DNA of 5,310 nt from CAYNNP01 sp964398215 (GTDB lineage: Bacteria > Planctomycetota > Planctomycetia > Pirellulales > Pirellulaceae), in contig CAYNNP010000351.1 of assembly GCA_964398215.1 (NCBI GenBank), positions 1-5,310 on the forward strand. Direction: 5' to 3'. How positions within the stretch are numbered: position 1 is the first letter of the stretch; every line of letters starts with the position of its first letter. Below are positions 1 to 5,310 of the stretch, piece after piece. The position numbers and the translations under genes were made by a program. The notes under the pieces are model-generated. The model made no database searches, was not told the origin of the DNA, and saw nothing but the letters and a program-made list of their open reading frames with translations.

Positions 1-1122
1 GCCGTCTCCTTTGCCTTGCACCAGTTCGTCAAAGCTTTGTAGCAGCGGTTGAATTCGGGGGCGTATCAGTCGCATCGCTGAACTTTGATCGTCCAGCTTT
101 TGAAGCACACGTCGAAGTTTCGCGACCTCGGCTTCTGTGATTGGGCTGCCGGTACCAACAATGGTTGTGTATTTGACGCCGGGTGATCTCTTTCGGTCGG
201 CAAGCTTTGTTAGGAACGCTGATTCAGGAGCGAGTGCCTTTAGTCCTGGCGCGGACGGTTGATGCAGAATCACATCGATCAGGTTTCCGGAGTCGAATTC
301 ACCGCTTGAAAAAAGATCCAACAGTGGCGGTAAACTTGCCCAGTTCGATCCGCGATGTGGAGTACCAACGGTAATGAGGCGGCTGATGCGATCGTTGTTG
401 ATGCTTGGATTCTCTGTCCATTCGCGAGCAACTAAACCGCCCATCGAATGTCCGATCAGCACGATCTCGGGTTGCTGATCTTCGTCACCCAGCAATTGGG
501 TCGCAATCTCGGATAGTTGATTCGCTGAGGTAACGATGGATTGGTGGTCATCGTAACTCATCGCAGCGGTAGCGTAACCAGATTCACGCAGATGCTCGCG
601 GAAGAACTTGAACTTCAGGGGACTGCTTTTGAGTCCATGAATACAAATCACGAGCGGTTTGTTTTTCGTCTTTGATTGCCAGTCATCATCGATTTGGATT
701 TCAGCATTCTTTTGTTTTCGCTTTGGTGCCAAGAATCCGATGGCTTCACGATCGCAACTCAGTCGAAGTGCTGGAGTTCCGTCTGGCGTCCTTGTCATCG
801 AGATCGACATTGCATCACCGAGGGCGAGATTGATCCCAAAAATCGTCAGCAATGTTGGCCCAGAACGCAAATCGATTCGGCCAGTGGGAAAGATTTTTTC
901 GACTGTCCCAGCGTCCAGTTTCAGTGAATCCGCGAGCGCTGCGGCAACGTCTTTCCACGCGATCATGCCATCGGTAGCTGGCACAACCAATTCAATTTCG
1001 TTTGATGGGCGAACAACAGGAGTTGTGTCTGGCACTTGGGCACCTGAATGCTTGACGGATAGCAAGGTAGAAAAGAGGGCCAATGCGACCGGAAAAGAAA
1101 CACTCGTTGATACTATTTTCAT
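1..1122 (-). CDS. Secreted alpha/beta-hydrolase (lipase/esterase-like), C-terminus cut by window edge
   Basis: This reading frame is open from the ATG at 1122 down to base 1, giving 374 residues without a stop; the C-terminus lies outside the window. It is predicted to hydrolyse an ester or related acyl bond outside the cytoplasm; the substrate cannot be told. An N-terminal signal peptide is visible: Lys2, a hydrophobic stretch at about 8-22, and a likely cleavage near SGAQ (26-29). Residues 30-155 form a region I cannot assign. The hydrolase core starts at about 155, with the oxyanion-hole strand VICIHGLKSSP (158-168), the nucleophile elbow GHSMGG (224-229, Ser226) and a GTPHRGS motif (253-259) typical of lipases of the PGAP1/DUF676-like group. 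The last visible residues, GKGDG (370-374), resemble the GDG segment carrying the acid residue, so Asp373 may be catalytic; the His is then off-window. The ATG at 1122 is preferred over an in-frame ATG at 1149 because an AGAGGGG site sits 8 nt upstream of it. Family: sure. Exact function: unknown. Confidence 0.9.
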   Translation of the reverse strand, partial: MKIVSTSVSFPVALALFSTLLSVKHSGAQVPDTTPVVRPSNEIELVVPATDGMIAWKDVAAALADSLKLDAGTVEKIFPTGRIDLRSGPTLLTIFGINLALGDAMSISMTRTPDGTPALRLSCDREAIGFLAPKRKQKNAEIQIDDDWQSKTKNKPLVICIHGLKSSPLKFKFFREHLRESGYATAAMSYDDHQSIVTSANQLSEIATQLLGDEDQQPEIVLIGHSMGGLVAREWTENPSINNDRISRLITVGTPHRGSNWASLPPLLDLFSSGEFDSGNLIDVILHQPSAPGLKALAPESAFLTKLADRKRSPGVKYTTIVGTGSPITEAEVAKLRRVLQKLDDQSSAMRLIRPRIQPLLQSFDELVQGKGDG

Positions 1123-1291
1123 GAATCCAACCCCTCTTTTTTGACTCATTGTAAGGGTTTCGCGTCTGGCGACTGCGTCAAGAGCCAATGAGGCCAGATT
1201 AGCTGCCTTTAACGCATTTCGCCGTGGATTCCCGACCGACTAAACTATTGGTATCCCACCCGACGACTCTGTCACTCAAATTTTTTCCCAC
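1123..1291. promoter_or_regulatory. Divergent intergenic region between hydrolase and cytochrome-like gene
   Basis: The 169 bp separate two genes transcribed away from each other, so promoters for both should be here. I cannot place them with confidence. On the minus strand a TTGACG (1176-1181) and a TACAAT (1148-1153) resemble -35 and -10 boxes, but their 22-bp spacing is too long for a standard sigma-70 promoter. On the plus strand an AT-rich CTAAACTATT stretch lies near 1240, without a convincing -35 partner. The plus-strand gene has a T-run and CCCAC directly before its ATG and no Shine-Dalgarno site. No tRNA, riboswitch or clear operator dyad is seen. Confidence 0.5.
1131..1137 (-). promoter_or_regulatory. 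Shine-Dalgarno site deciding the hydrolase start
   Basis: On the minus strand this reads AGAGGGG and lies 8 nt before the ATG at 1122, a good match and spacing for 16S rRNA pairing. The alternative in-frame ATG at 1149 has no purine-rich site before it, and starting there would only add nine residues (MSQKRGVGF) ahead of an otherwise normal signal peptide. Confidence 0.65.
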
Positions 1292-3670
1292 ATGGCAAAG
1301 TGTCCACGCAACATCGCTATCGCGTTCCTTTGGCTTTGCATCCCAATTGCTGCCAGGGCTGACGAAGGCACCAATCCAACAACCGCTTTCTTGAAAGCGT
1401 CGTGCTACGATTGCCACCAAGGTGATAGTGCGGAGGCGGGGTTAGACCTTAGCACACTTCCACGAAAATTGGTGGATGATTCAGTAGCTGAAAAATGGAT
1501 TCGCGTCTTCGATCGTGTTCGCTCTGATGAGATGCCGCCTCCGGACTACGAAAAACCGGCGAAAGAGTTGCGAGATGATTTTGTTCGAAAAATTGGAACT
1601 TGGATTTATCGCTTTGAACAACAAGAGCATGCAAAGCTAGGCAGAGTCAAAGCACGTCGACTGACGAATCTGCAATTAGAGCGAACACTTCACGACCTAT
1701 TGGGCATCGACGTTCCGTTAGCTGTCTTGATGAATGAAGAACAGCGAGTGGACGGGTTCAATAACATTGCCGAACGGCAAACGATGTCGCACTTTCAGTT
1801 GGAGTCGCATTTGAATGTGATCGATGCGGCGCTTGATGCAGCGTTCCAGCGAGTGACGGACGATCCGCAGTCAAAGCCAAAAGAAATGAGTCCCAGTCAA
1901 TTCGCCAGACGGGACCCTCTTCGCAGATGTCGCGAACCCGAAATCCATAAGAATTTGGCTGTGGTCTGGACGGGACAAACATCTTTCTATGGCAGGATCC
2001 CTGCAGCAGCGGTACGGCAGGATGGTTGGTATCGGTTGACCGTGAAGGCGTCGGGTTTGAACATTCCCAAAGACCGAAATGTTTGGTGCAGCGTGCGATC
2101 AGGGTTTTGTGTCTCGGGCGCCCCCAAGCTGACTTGGGTAGGAAGTTTCGAGGCAGGCAAGAAACCGACAACACATACATTTACAGCTTGGCTTCCACGT
2201 GGGCACATGCCCGAAATCAGGCCCGCCGATTTGACACTCAAGCAAGCGAGATTCGCCAATGGTCAAATTGGAACTGGAGAAGGCGCGGTTCAGAATGTCC
2301 CTGGTGTGGCGCTACATTCTTTGAAGGTGCAACGTATTCACCCTGGCGGTGAACTAGCCACGGTCCGAAAACGCTTGTTTGGCGAAATGGCTATTAGGAT
2401 TGATCACAAAAAACACACCGTCCGCTACTCGGGCAAAGCAAAAGATAAAGTTGCTGAACCGGCAAAGCAGTTGCGACGGTTCGCCAAACGCGCCTTTCGA
2501 CGACCGGTGACCGAAGAACAGCTTCGACCGTATTTGCAAATGCTGCGGACCGCTATCGCTGACGGTACTGAACCCGTGCAAGCACTTCGCAGTGCATACC
2601 GTGCGCTGCTGTGTTCGCCACGTTTTGTTTATTTGCGAGAGCCAGTTGGCCAACTGGATGATCATGCGATCGCCTCACGGCTGAGTTACTTTTTGACCGG
2701 TTCAATGCCGGACTGGGAGCTCAGCAAACTTGCTCAAGAGGGCAATCTAAAAGATCCCAAGGTTTTGGCCCAACAAGTCGACCGAATATTGAGCGGCAAC
2801 AAGCTTGAACGGTTTGTCCGCGACTTTGCTAGTCAATGGCTGGATCTTGTCGATATCGATTTCACGCAGCCCGCGCGCCGAGCGTTCCCAACCTTCGACT
2901 TGGTTGTCCAAAATTCGATGTTGGATGAAACGCACATGTTTTTAAAGCATCTGATTCGCAACGATTTGCCGGCGAGTCAGTTGGTGAATGCGAAGTTCAC
3001 GTATCTGAATAGTCGGCTCGCTCGCTACTATGGAATCGAAGGCGACTTTGGCAGCGAATTGGCTTTTGCAAAACTCGGCAACGATTCGCATCGGGGCGGC
3101 CTGTTGGCGCAAGGATCCATTTTGAAAATCACTGCCAACGGAACCAACACATCACCGGTGGTGAGAGGCGTTTGGGTGAGTGAGCGTATCATGGGACAGA
3201 AAATTCCACCGCCACCTGAAAATGTTCCGGCGATTGAACCGGACGTGCGCGGCACGAAAACCATTCGCGACATGCTGGCCAAGCATCGCAGTGACGATGC
3301 CTGTGCCAGTTGCCACCGCAAAATTGACCCGCCTGGATTTGCACTTGAGAATTTTGACGCGGCCGGTTTGTGGCGCGACAGATATCTGGTTGGACGACGA
3401 AAAGGACCAAAGGTTGATTCGGGGTATGAACTTTCAAATGGCAAGAAATTTAAGAACTTTGAAGAGTTCCGCCGCTTGATTGGTAGCGAGTCGTATCCGA
3501 TTGCACGCAACTTTGCGGAGAAGTTGATGATCTATGGCACCGGGGCGCCGATTCAATTCTCCGATCGTCCAGCGATCCGCAAACTTGTGATGTCGACGGA
3601 AGGCCAGCAGTTTGGTTTGCGGTCGTTAATTCACGCTGTTGTTTCCAGCCCAGTATTCCTTCAAAAGTAG
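1292..3670 (+). CDS. Secreted planctomycete cytochrome-like multidomain protein (PSD1/DUF1587/DUF1595/DUF1592/DUF1588/DUF1585)
   Basis: A 792-residue exported protein of a family expanded in Planctomycetes; its biochemical role is not established, but c-type haem binding and a redox or electron-transfer role are likely. A Sec-type signal peptide spans about 1-23 (cleavage after ARA). Domains follow in the family's usual order: PSD1 cytochrome domain, about 33-105, with the haem motif CYDCH (Cys38, Cys41, His42) and MPPP (Met81) as probable distal ligand; DUF1587, about 122-185, starting RRLTNLQLERTLHDLLGID; DUF1595, about 391-450 (FAKRAFRRPVT ... SPRFVYL); DUF1592, about 454-582; DUF1588, about 600-700, with a second CxxCH (CASCH, Cys671, Cys674, His675) followed by RKIDPPGFALENFD; DUF1585, about 718-791. 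Residues 215-345 look beta-rich (GWYRLTVKASG at 245-255) and may be a binding module between DUF1587 and DUF1595; this is inference. The frame is complete. The start is chosen because it gives an intact signal peptide; no Shine-Dalgarno site is visible. The next gene starts 4 bp after the stop. Confidence 0.95.
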   Translation: MAKCPRNIAIAFLWLCIPIAARADEGTNPTTAFLKASCYDCHQGDSAEAGLDLSTLPRKLVDDSVAEKWIRVFDRVRSDEMPPPDYEKPAKELRDDFVRKIGTWIYRFEQQEHAKLGRVKARRLTNLQLERTLHDLLGIDVPLAVLMNEEQRVDGFNNIAERQTMSHFQLESHLNVIDAALDAAFQRVTDDPQSKPKEMSPSQFARRDPLRRCREPEIHKNLAVVWTGQTSFYGRIPAAAVRQDGWYRLTVKASGLNIPKDRNVWCSVRSGFCVSGAPKLTWVGSFEAGKKPTTHTFTAWLPRGHMPEIRPADLTLKQARFANGQIGTGEGAVQNVPGVALHSLKVQRIHPGGELATVRKRLFGEMAIRIDHKKHTVRYSGKAKDKVAEPAKQLRRFAKRAFRRPVTEEQLRPYLQMLRTAIADGTEPVQALRSAYRALLCSPRFVYLREPVGQLDDHAIASRLSYFLTGSMPDWELSKLAQEGNLKDPKVLAQQVDRILSGNKLERFVRDFASQWLDLVDIDFTQPARRAFPTFDLVVQNSMLDETHMFLKHLIRNDLPASQLVNAKFTYLNSRLARYYGIEGDFGSELAFAKLGNDSHRGGLLAQGSILKITANGTNTSPVVRGVWVSERIMGQKIPPPPENVPAIEPDVRGTKTIRDMLAKHRSDDACASCHRKIDPPGFALENFDAAGLWRDRYLVGRRKGPKVDSGYELSNGKKFKNFEEFRRLIGSESYPIARNFAEKLMIYGTGAPIQFSDRPAIRKLVMSTEGQQFGLRSLIHAVVSSPVFLQK

Positions 3671-3674
3671 ACCG

Positions 3675-4970
3675 ATGAACACAAGTAAGAACAATACTCC
3701 GGGTGTTTGTTTTCGACGAGCTTTGAATCGTCGTCGCATCTTGAGGGGAACGGGCGTCGGCATGAGTTTGCCATTGCTAACGTCGATGTCTCCGGCGTTT
3801 GCGGATCAGGGTGCTCAACCGGCAAAGCGTTTCGTCGGCATGTCGATCGGACTTGGGTTGCTGGGCGAGAACTTGAACCCAAAAAAAACCGGCCGTGGCT
3901 ACAAGCCTTCGATGTATTTGAAGCAACTGCAGGACCTGCGCGACAAGTTCACGGTCGTTTCTGGATGTTCGCACCCTGGAGTCAAAGGCGGTCACCGCGC
4001 TGAATCCAGCATCCTGTCGGGCACGCCAACCAACGGGACAGGACAAGCCAAGAATGGAATCTCGATCGACCAACTGCTGGCCAAGCATCTAGGAGAGGCG
4101 ACTCGTTTTCCGTCATTGATTCTCAGCACCGGCGGGAATACCAGTCCGTCCTATACAGAGTCGGGGGCGATGATTTCGCCCGAGAGTTCGCCTTCTCGGT
4201 TGTTTGCAAAATTGTTCATCGACGATTCAAAAAAGCAGCGTCAAATTCAGGCGAACAGGGTGCGAGAAGGCCGTAGCATCATGGATCTGGTTAGCGAAGA
4301 CGCCAAGTCATTGCAGCGAGAAGTTGGCACGGCTGATCGTGATCGGCTGGATTCGTTTTTTACCAGTGTTCGTGAATTGGAAAAACGAATGGCGAAAAAT
4401 GAACGTTGGGCCAATTTGCCAAAGCCAAAAGTAAAGGCGACCCGTCCTGTTGATATTGGAAGCTCTTCGGATTTGATCGGCCGACAAGCGATGATGAGCG
4501 ATGTGATTCGTCTTGCTTTAGAAACCGATTCGACGCGGTTTGTCACGTTGCACATGCCTGGCGCGGGCGGTGTGCTTCCTATCAAGGGTGTTAACGAAGC
4601 CTACCACAACCTGAGCCACCATGGCCGCGACTCGGACAAGCTTGCTCAATTGGCATTGATCGAAAAAGAACTGATTGGGACCTGGGGTAGTTTCATTCGA
4701 GGATTGAATTCGGTCGACGAAGCGGGCGGGTCACTCTTGGATCAAACGACCGTATTCATGACCAGTAATTTGGGCAACGCTTCCAATCACGACAATCGAA
4801 ACATGCCAGTTTTGCTTGCCGGTGGTGGTTTCAAGCACGGTCAGCATTTAGGTTTTGATCAAAACAAAAACTATCCGTTGCCGAACTTGTTCGTTTCCGT
4901 TCTGCAAAACATTGGCCTTGAACGAGACGCATTTGCAACCAGCACAGGAACCATGAAGGGCTTGGCGTAG
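3675..4970 (+). CDS. DUF1552 family protein with Tat signal
   Basis: A 431-residue protein of the DUF1552 family, found mostly in Planctomycetes and relatives beside PSD1/DUF1592-type proteins; function unknown. The N-terminus has a twin-arginine signal: NRRRILRG (18-25), a hydrophobic core GVGMSLPLLTSM (27-38), and likely cleavage after SPAFA (39-43), so it is probably exported folded. The mature part begins KRFVGMSIGLGLLGENLNP (51-69), followed by VVSGCSHPGVKGGHRAESS (94-112), a His/Gly/Ser-rich segment. A charged, probably helical stretch lies at about 180-245. The C-terminal third has conserved-looking polar motifs HHGRD (315-319) and SNLGNASNHDNRNMPVLLAGG (within 364-384), reminiscent of the end of DUF1501 proteins; residues such as His315, His316, His372 and Asp373 could bind metal, but this is inference. 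I chose the ATG at 3675 over a TTG at 3639 because the latter lies inside the upstream gene and would place 12 residues ahead of the Tat signal. It is co-transcribed with the cytochrome-like gene. Confidence 0.93.
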   Translation: MNTSKNNTPGVCFRRALNRRRILRGTGVGMSLPLLTSMSPAFADQGAQPAKRFVGMSIGLGLLGENLNPKKTGRGYKPSMYLKQLQDLRDKFTVVSGCSHPGVKGGHRAESSILSGTPTNGTGQAKNGISIDQLLAKHLGEATRFPSLILSTGGNTSPSYTESGAMISPESSPSRLFAKLFIDDSKKQRQIQANRVREGRSIMDLVSEDAKSLQREVGTADRDRLDSFFTSVRELEKRMAKNERWANLPKPKVKATRPVDIGSSSDLIGRQAMMSDVIRLALETDSTRFVTLHMPGAGGVLPIKGVNEAYHNLSHHGRDSDKLAQLALIEKELIGTWGSFIRGLNSVDEAGGSLLDQTTVFMTSNLGNASNHDNRNMPVLLAGGGFKHGQHLGFDQNKNYPLPNLFVSVLQNIGLERDAFATSTGTMKGLA

Positions 4971-5011
4971 CTGCGCTAGTGGCGTTAACCGTAGCGAAAG
5001 TCGTCAACGGT

Positions 5012-5130
5012 TTGTTGATTCACTGAGCCGACGGCGCTAGCCGCGGGCCTCGTGGTGATAACACAACCCTTCGTGGCCCGTGGCTAGCGCCAACGGCTCA
5101 CAAAAACATGCCACGCAAATAAATCAACAA
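5012..5130. repeat. Outer inverted repeat flanking the large palindrome
   Basis: TTGTTGATT at 5012-5020 is perfectly complementary to AATCAACAA at 5122-5130, and the two arms enclose the 5024-5100 palindrome. The spacing is asymmetric, 3 nt on the left and 21 nt on the right. The pair could extend a cruciform or RNA stem, or could be a chance match of AT-rich 9-mers. Confidence 0.45.
5024..5100. repeat. 77-bp imperfect palindrome with about 26-nt GC-rich arms
   Basis: The left arm (5024-5049) begins TGAGCCGACGGCGCTAGCCG, and the right arm (5075-5100) ends GGCTAGCGCCAACGGCTCA. Pairing position by position gives 23 Watson-Crick pairs, one G-T and two mismatches over 26 positions, with a weaker continuation toward a central loop around 5058-5066. 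The arms are nearly symmetric, so the element reads alike on both strands. It resembles the palindromic, GC-rich intergenic repeats known in bacteria (REP-like or MITE-like). It could help end or stabilise the upstream transcript, but there is no T-run after it. Only one copy is present here, so dispersal cannot be shown. Confidence 0.8.
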
Positions 5131-5146
5131 GCCCTCAAGTCTTTCG

Positions 5147-5161
5147 GCCATTCAGAATGGC
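5147..5161. repeat. Perfect 15-bp palindrome GCCATTC-A-GAATGGC
   Basis: Seven perfectly complementary bases on each side of a single central A. The single-base centre makes it poor as an RNA hairpin but typical of a protein-binding dyad. It may be an operator for a gene to the right, or part of a larger repeat element; no neighbour promoter is visible to support regulation. Confidence 0.5.
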
Positions 5162-5186
5162 AGGCCATATCCAGAAGATCTTGTGC

Positions 5187-5200
5187 GCGAATATCTTCGC
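5187..5200. repeat. Small hairpin GCGAA-TATC-TTCGC
   Basis: A 5-bp perfect stem with a 4-nt loop, overlapping a second, longer-range pairing of GAAGAT (5174-5179) with ATCTTC (5193-5198). The two stems are mutually exclusive. No T-run follows on either strand, so it is not called a terminator. Short stems like this also arise by chance. Confidence 0.35.
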
Positions 5201-5204
5201 ATCA

Positions 5205-5232
5205 CATCCGCGTTAATCTGTGTTCATCCGCG
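5205..5232. repeat. Short direct repeat CATCCGCG, 20-bp period
   Basis: CATCCGCG occurs at 5205-5212 and again at 5225-5232, in the context CGTTAATCTGTGTTCATCCG. On the minus strand this reads as CGGATGAACACAGATTAACG, a phrase I associate with short intergenic repeats found in many environmental bacteria; that association is from memory and unverified. It lies just outside the possible stop codon at 5236-5238. Confidence 0.45.
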
Positions 5233-5235
5233 GTT

Positions 5236-5310
5236 TCAAATCAAAACCTCATCCGCCAAATCATGCTCGTGCAAAGCGATACGCGACCGCACATTCACTC
5301 GCCCTCTGAG
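5236..5310 (-). CDS. Possible C-terminal end of a minus-strand gene (hypothetical, partial)
   Basis: From the right edge, one minus-strand frame is open for 24 codons and ends in TGA at 5238-5236. The peptide, starting LRGRVNVRSRIALHEHDLAD and ending EVLI, has the mixed charged and aliphatic composition of a real protein end, and the stop falls exactly where the repeat-rich intergenic region begins. This would make the gene convergent with the DUF1552 gene. The family is not recognised. A 75-nt open frame can easily occur by chance, and a plus-strand frame opening at ATG 5263 is also open to the edge, so this call is weak. Confidence 0.33.
   Translation of the reverse strand, partial: LRGRVNVRSRIALHEHDLADEVLI

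Larger units (their letters stand above)
4971..5235. other. Non-coding, dyad-rich region downstream of the DUF1552 gene
   Basis: No convincing reading frame covers these 265 bp. Instead several inverted repeats follow each other: a 6-bp AACCGT/ACGGTT pair (4987-4992 with 5007-5012), a 77-bp imperfect palindrome (5024-5100), a 7+1+7 palindrome (5147-5161), a small hairpin (5187-5200) and a short direct repeat (5205-5232). None is followed by a good T-run, so no standard intrinsic terminator can be called, although the large palindrome is placed where transcription of the two-gene operon should end. Confidence 0.6.

Noticed and set aside
659..1144. Plus-strand open frame of 161 residues
   Set aside because: It lies fully opposite the hydrolase gene, whose minus-strand frame has a signal peptide and clear catalytic motifs. 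The plus-strand peptide is rich in Ser and Arg and shows no recognisable domain.
1148..1181. TTGACG and TACAAT as a minus-strand sigma-70 promoter for the hydrolase
   Set aside because: The spacing is 22 bp instead of about 17, so it is not supported as a promoter.
1325..1342. Lipoprotein lipobox around Cys16 of the cytochrome-like protein (LWLC)
   Set aside because: The residue before the Cys is Leu, not Gly, Ala or Ser, and a normal signal-peptidase I site follows at ARA (21-23).
3028..3510. Minus-strand open frame of 160 residues
   Set aside because: It overlaps the DUF1588/DUF1585 part of the cytochrome-like gene, which is confirmed by conserved family motifs. The antisense peptide has no recognisable features.
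3639..3674. TTG start giving a longer DUF1552 protein overlapping the upstream gene
   Set aside because: The ATG at 3675 gives a normal Tat signal with the twin arginines near residue 20 and a 4-bp gap to the upstream stop. The extra 12 residues are read from the end of the upstream gene in another frame.
5024..5130. Intrinsic terminator for the two-gene operon
   Set aside because: The hairpin is strong, but the bases after the right arm are CAAAAACATG, with no T-run, and no T-run follows on the other strand.
5241..5294. Minus-strand mini-ORF starting MCGR, like the N-terminus of SRAP/YedK proteins
   Set aside because: It stops after 17 codons, and the match to SRAP is limited to the first few residues, so it is best explained by chance.

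Overview
The window looks like a piece of a planctomycete chromosome, most likely a Pirellulaceae or Rhodopirellula-like organism. The basis is the tandem pair of protein families that are strongly expanded in Planctomycetes: a large secreted cytochrome-like protein (PSD1 / DUF1587 / DUF1595 / DUF1592 / DUF1588 / DUF1585) followed by a DUF1552 protein with a twin-arginine signal. Genes in the pair lack obvious Shine-Dalgarno sites. The assignment rests on family recognition, not on a search.

Layout, left to right. Positions 1-1122 (minus strand) hold most of a secreted alpha/beta-hydrolase of the lipase/esterase type, whose C-terminus runs off the left edge. Positions 1123-1291 are a short divergent intergenic region that must carry promoters for both directions. 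Positions 1292-3670 (plus) encode the 792-residue multidomain cytochrome-like protein, and 3675-4970 (plus) the 431-residue DUF1552 protein, only 4 bp downstream and almost certainly in the same transcript. Positions 4971 to about 5235 are non-coding and dense in inverted repeats: a 77-bp imperfect palindrome, a perfect 7+1+7 dyad, a small hairpin, and a short direct repeat. The last 75 bases may hold the C-terminal end of another minus-strand gene, with low confidence.

How the genes may work together. The two plus-strand genes encode exported proteins. One has two CxxCH haem-attachment motifs and a likely axial Met, so it should mature outside the cytoplasm with covalent haem. The other carries a Tat signal, which implies folding before export. 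Their adjacency suggests a paired extracytoplasmic redox or binding system of unknown substrate. The divergently transcribed hydrolase is also exported, but a functional link to the pair is only positional. I see no defence system, mobile element, CRISPR array, rRNA or tRNA. The main unexplained material is the uncharacterised two-gene cytochrome/DUF1552 module and the repeat-rich 3' intergenic region.
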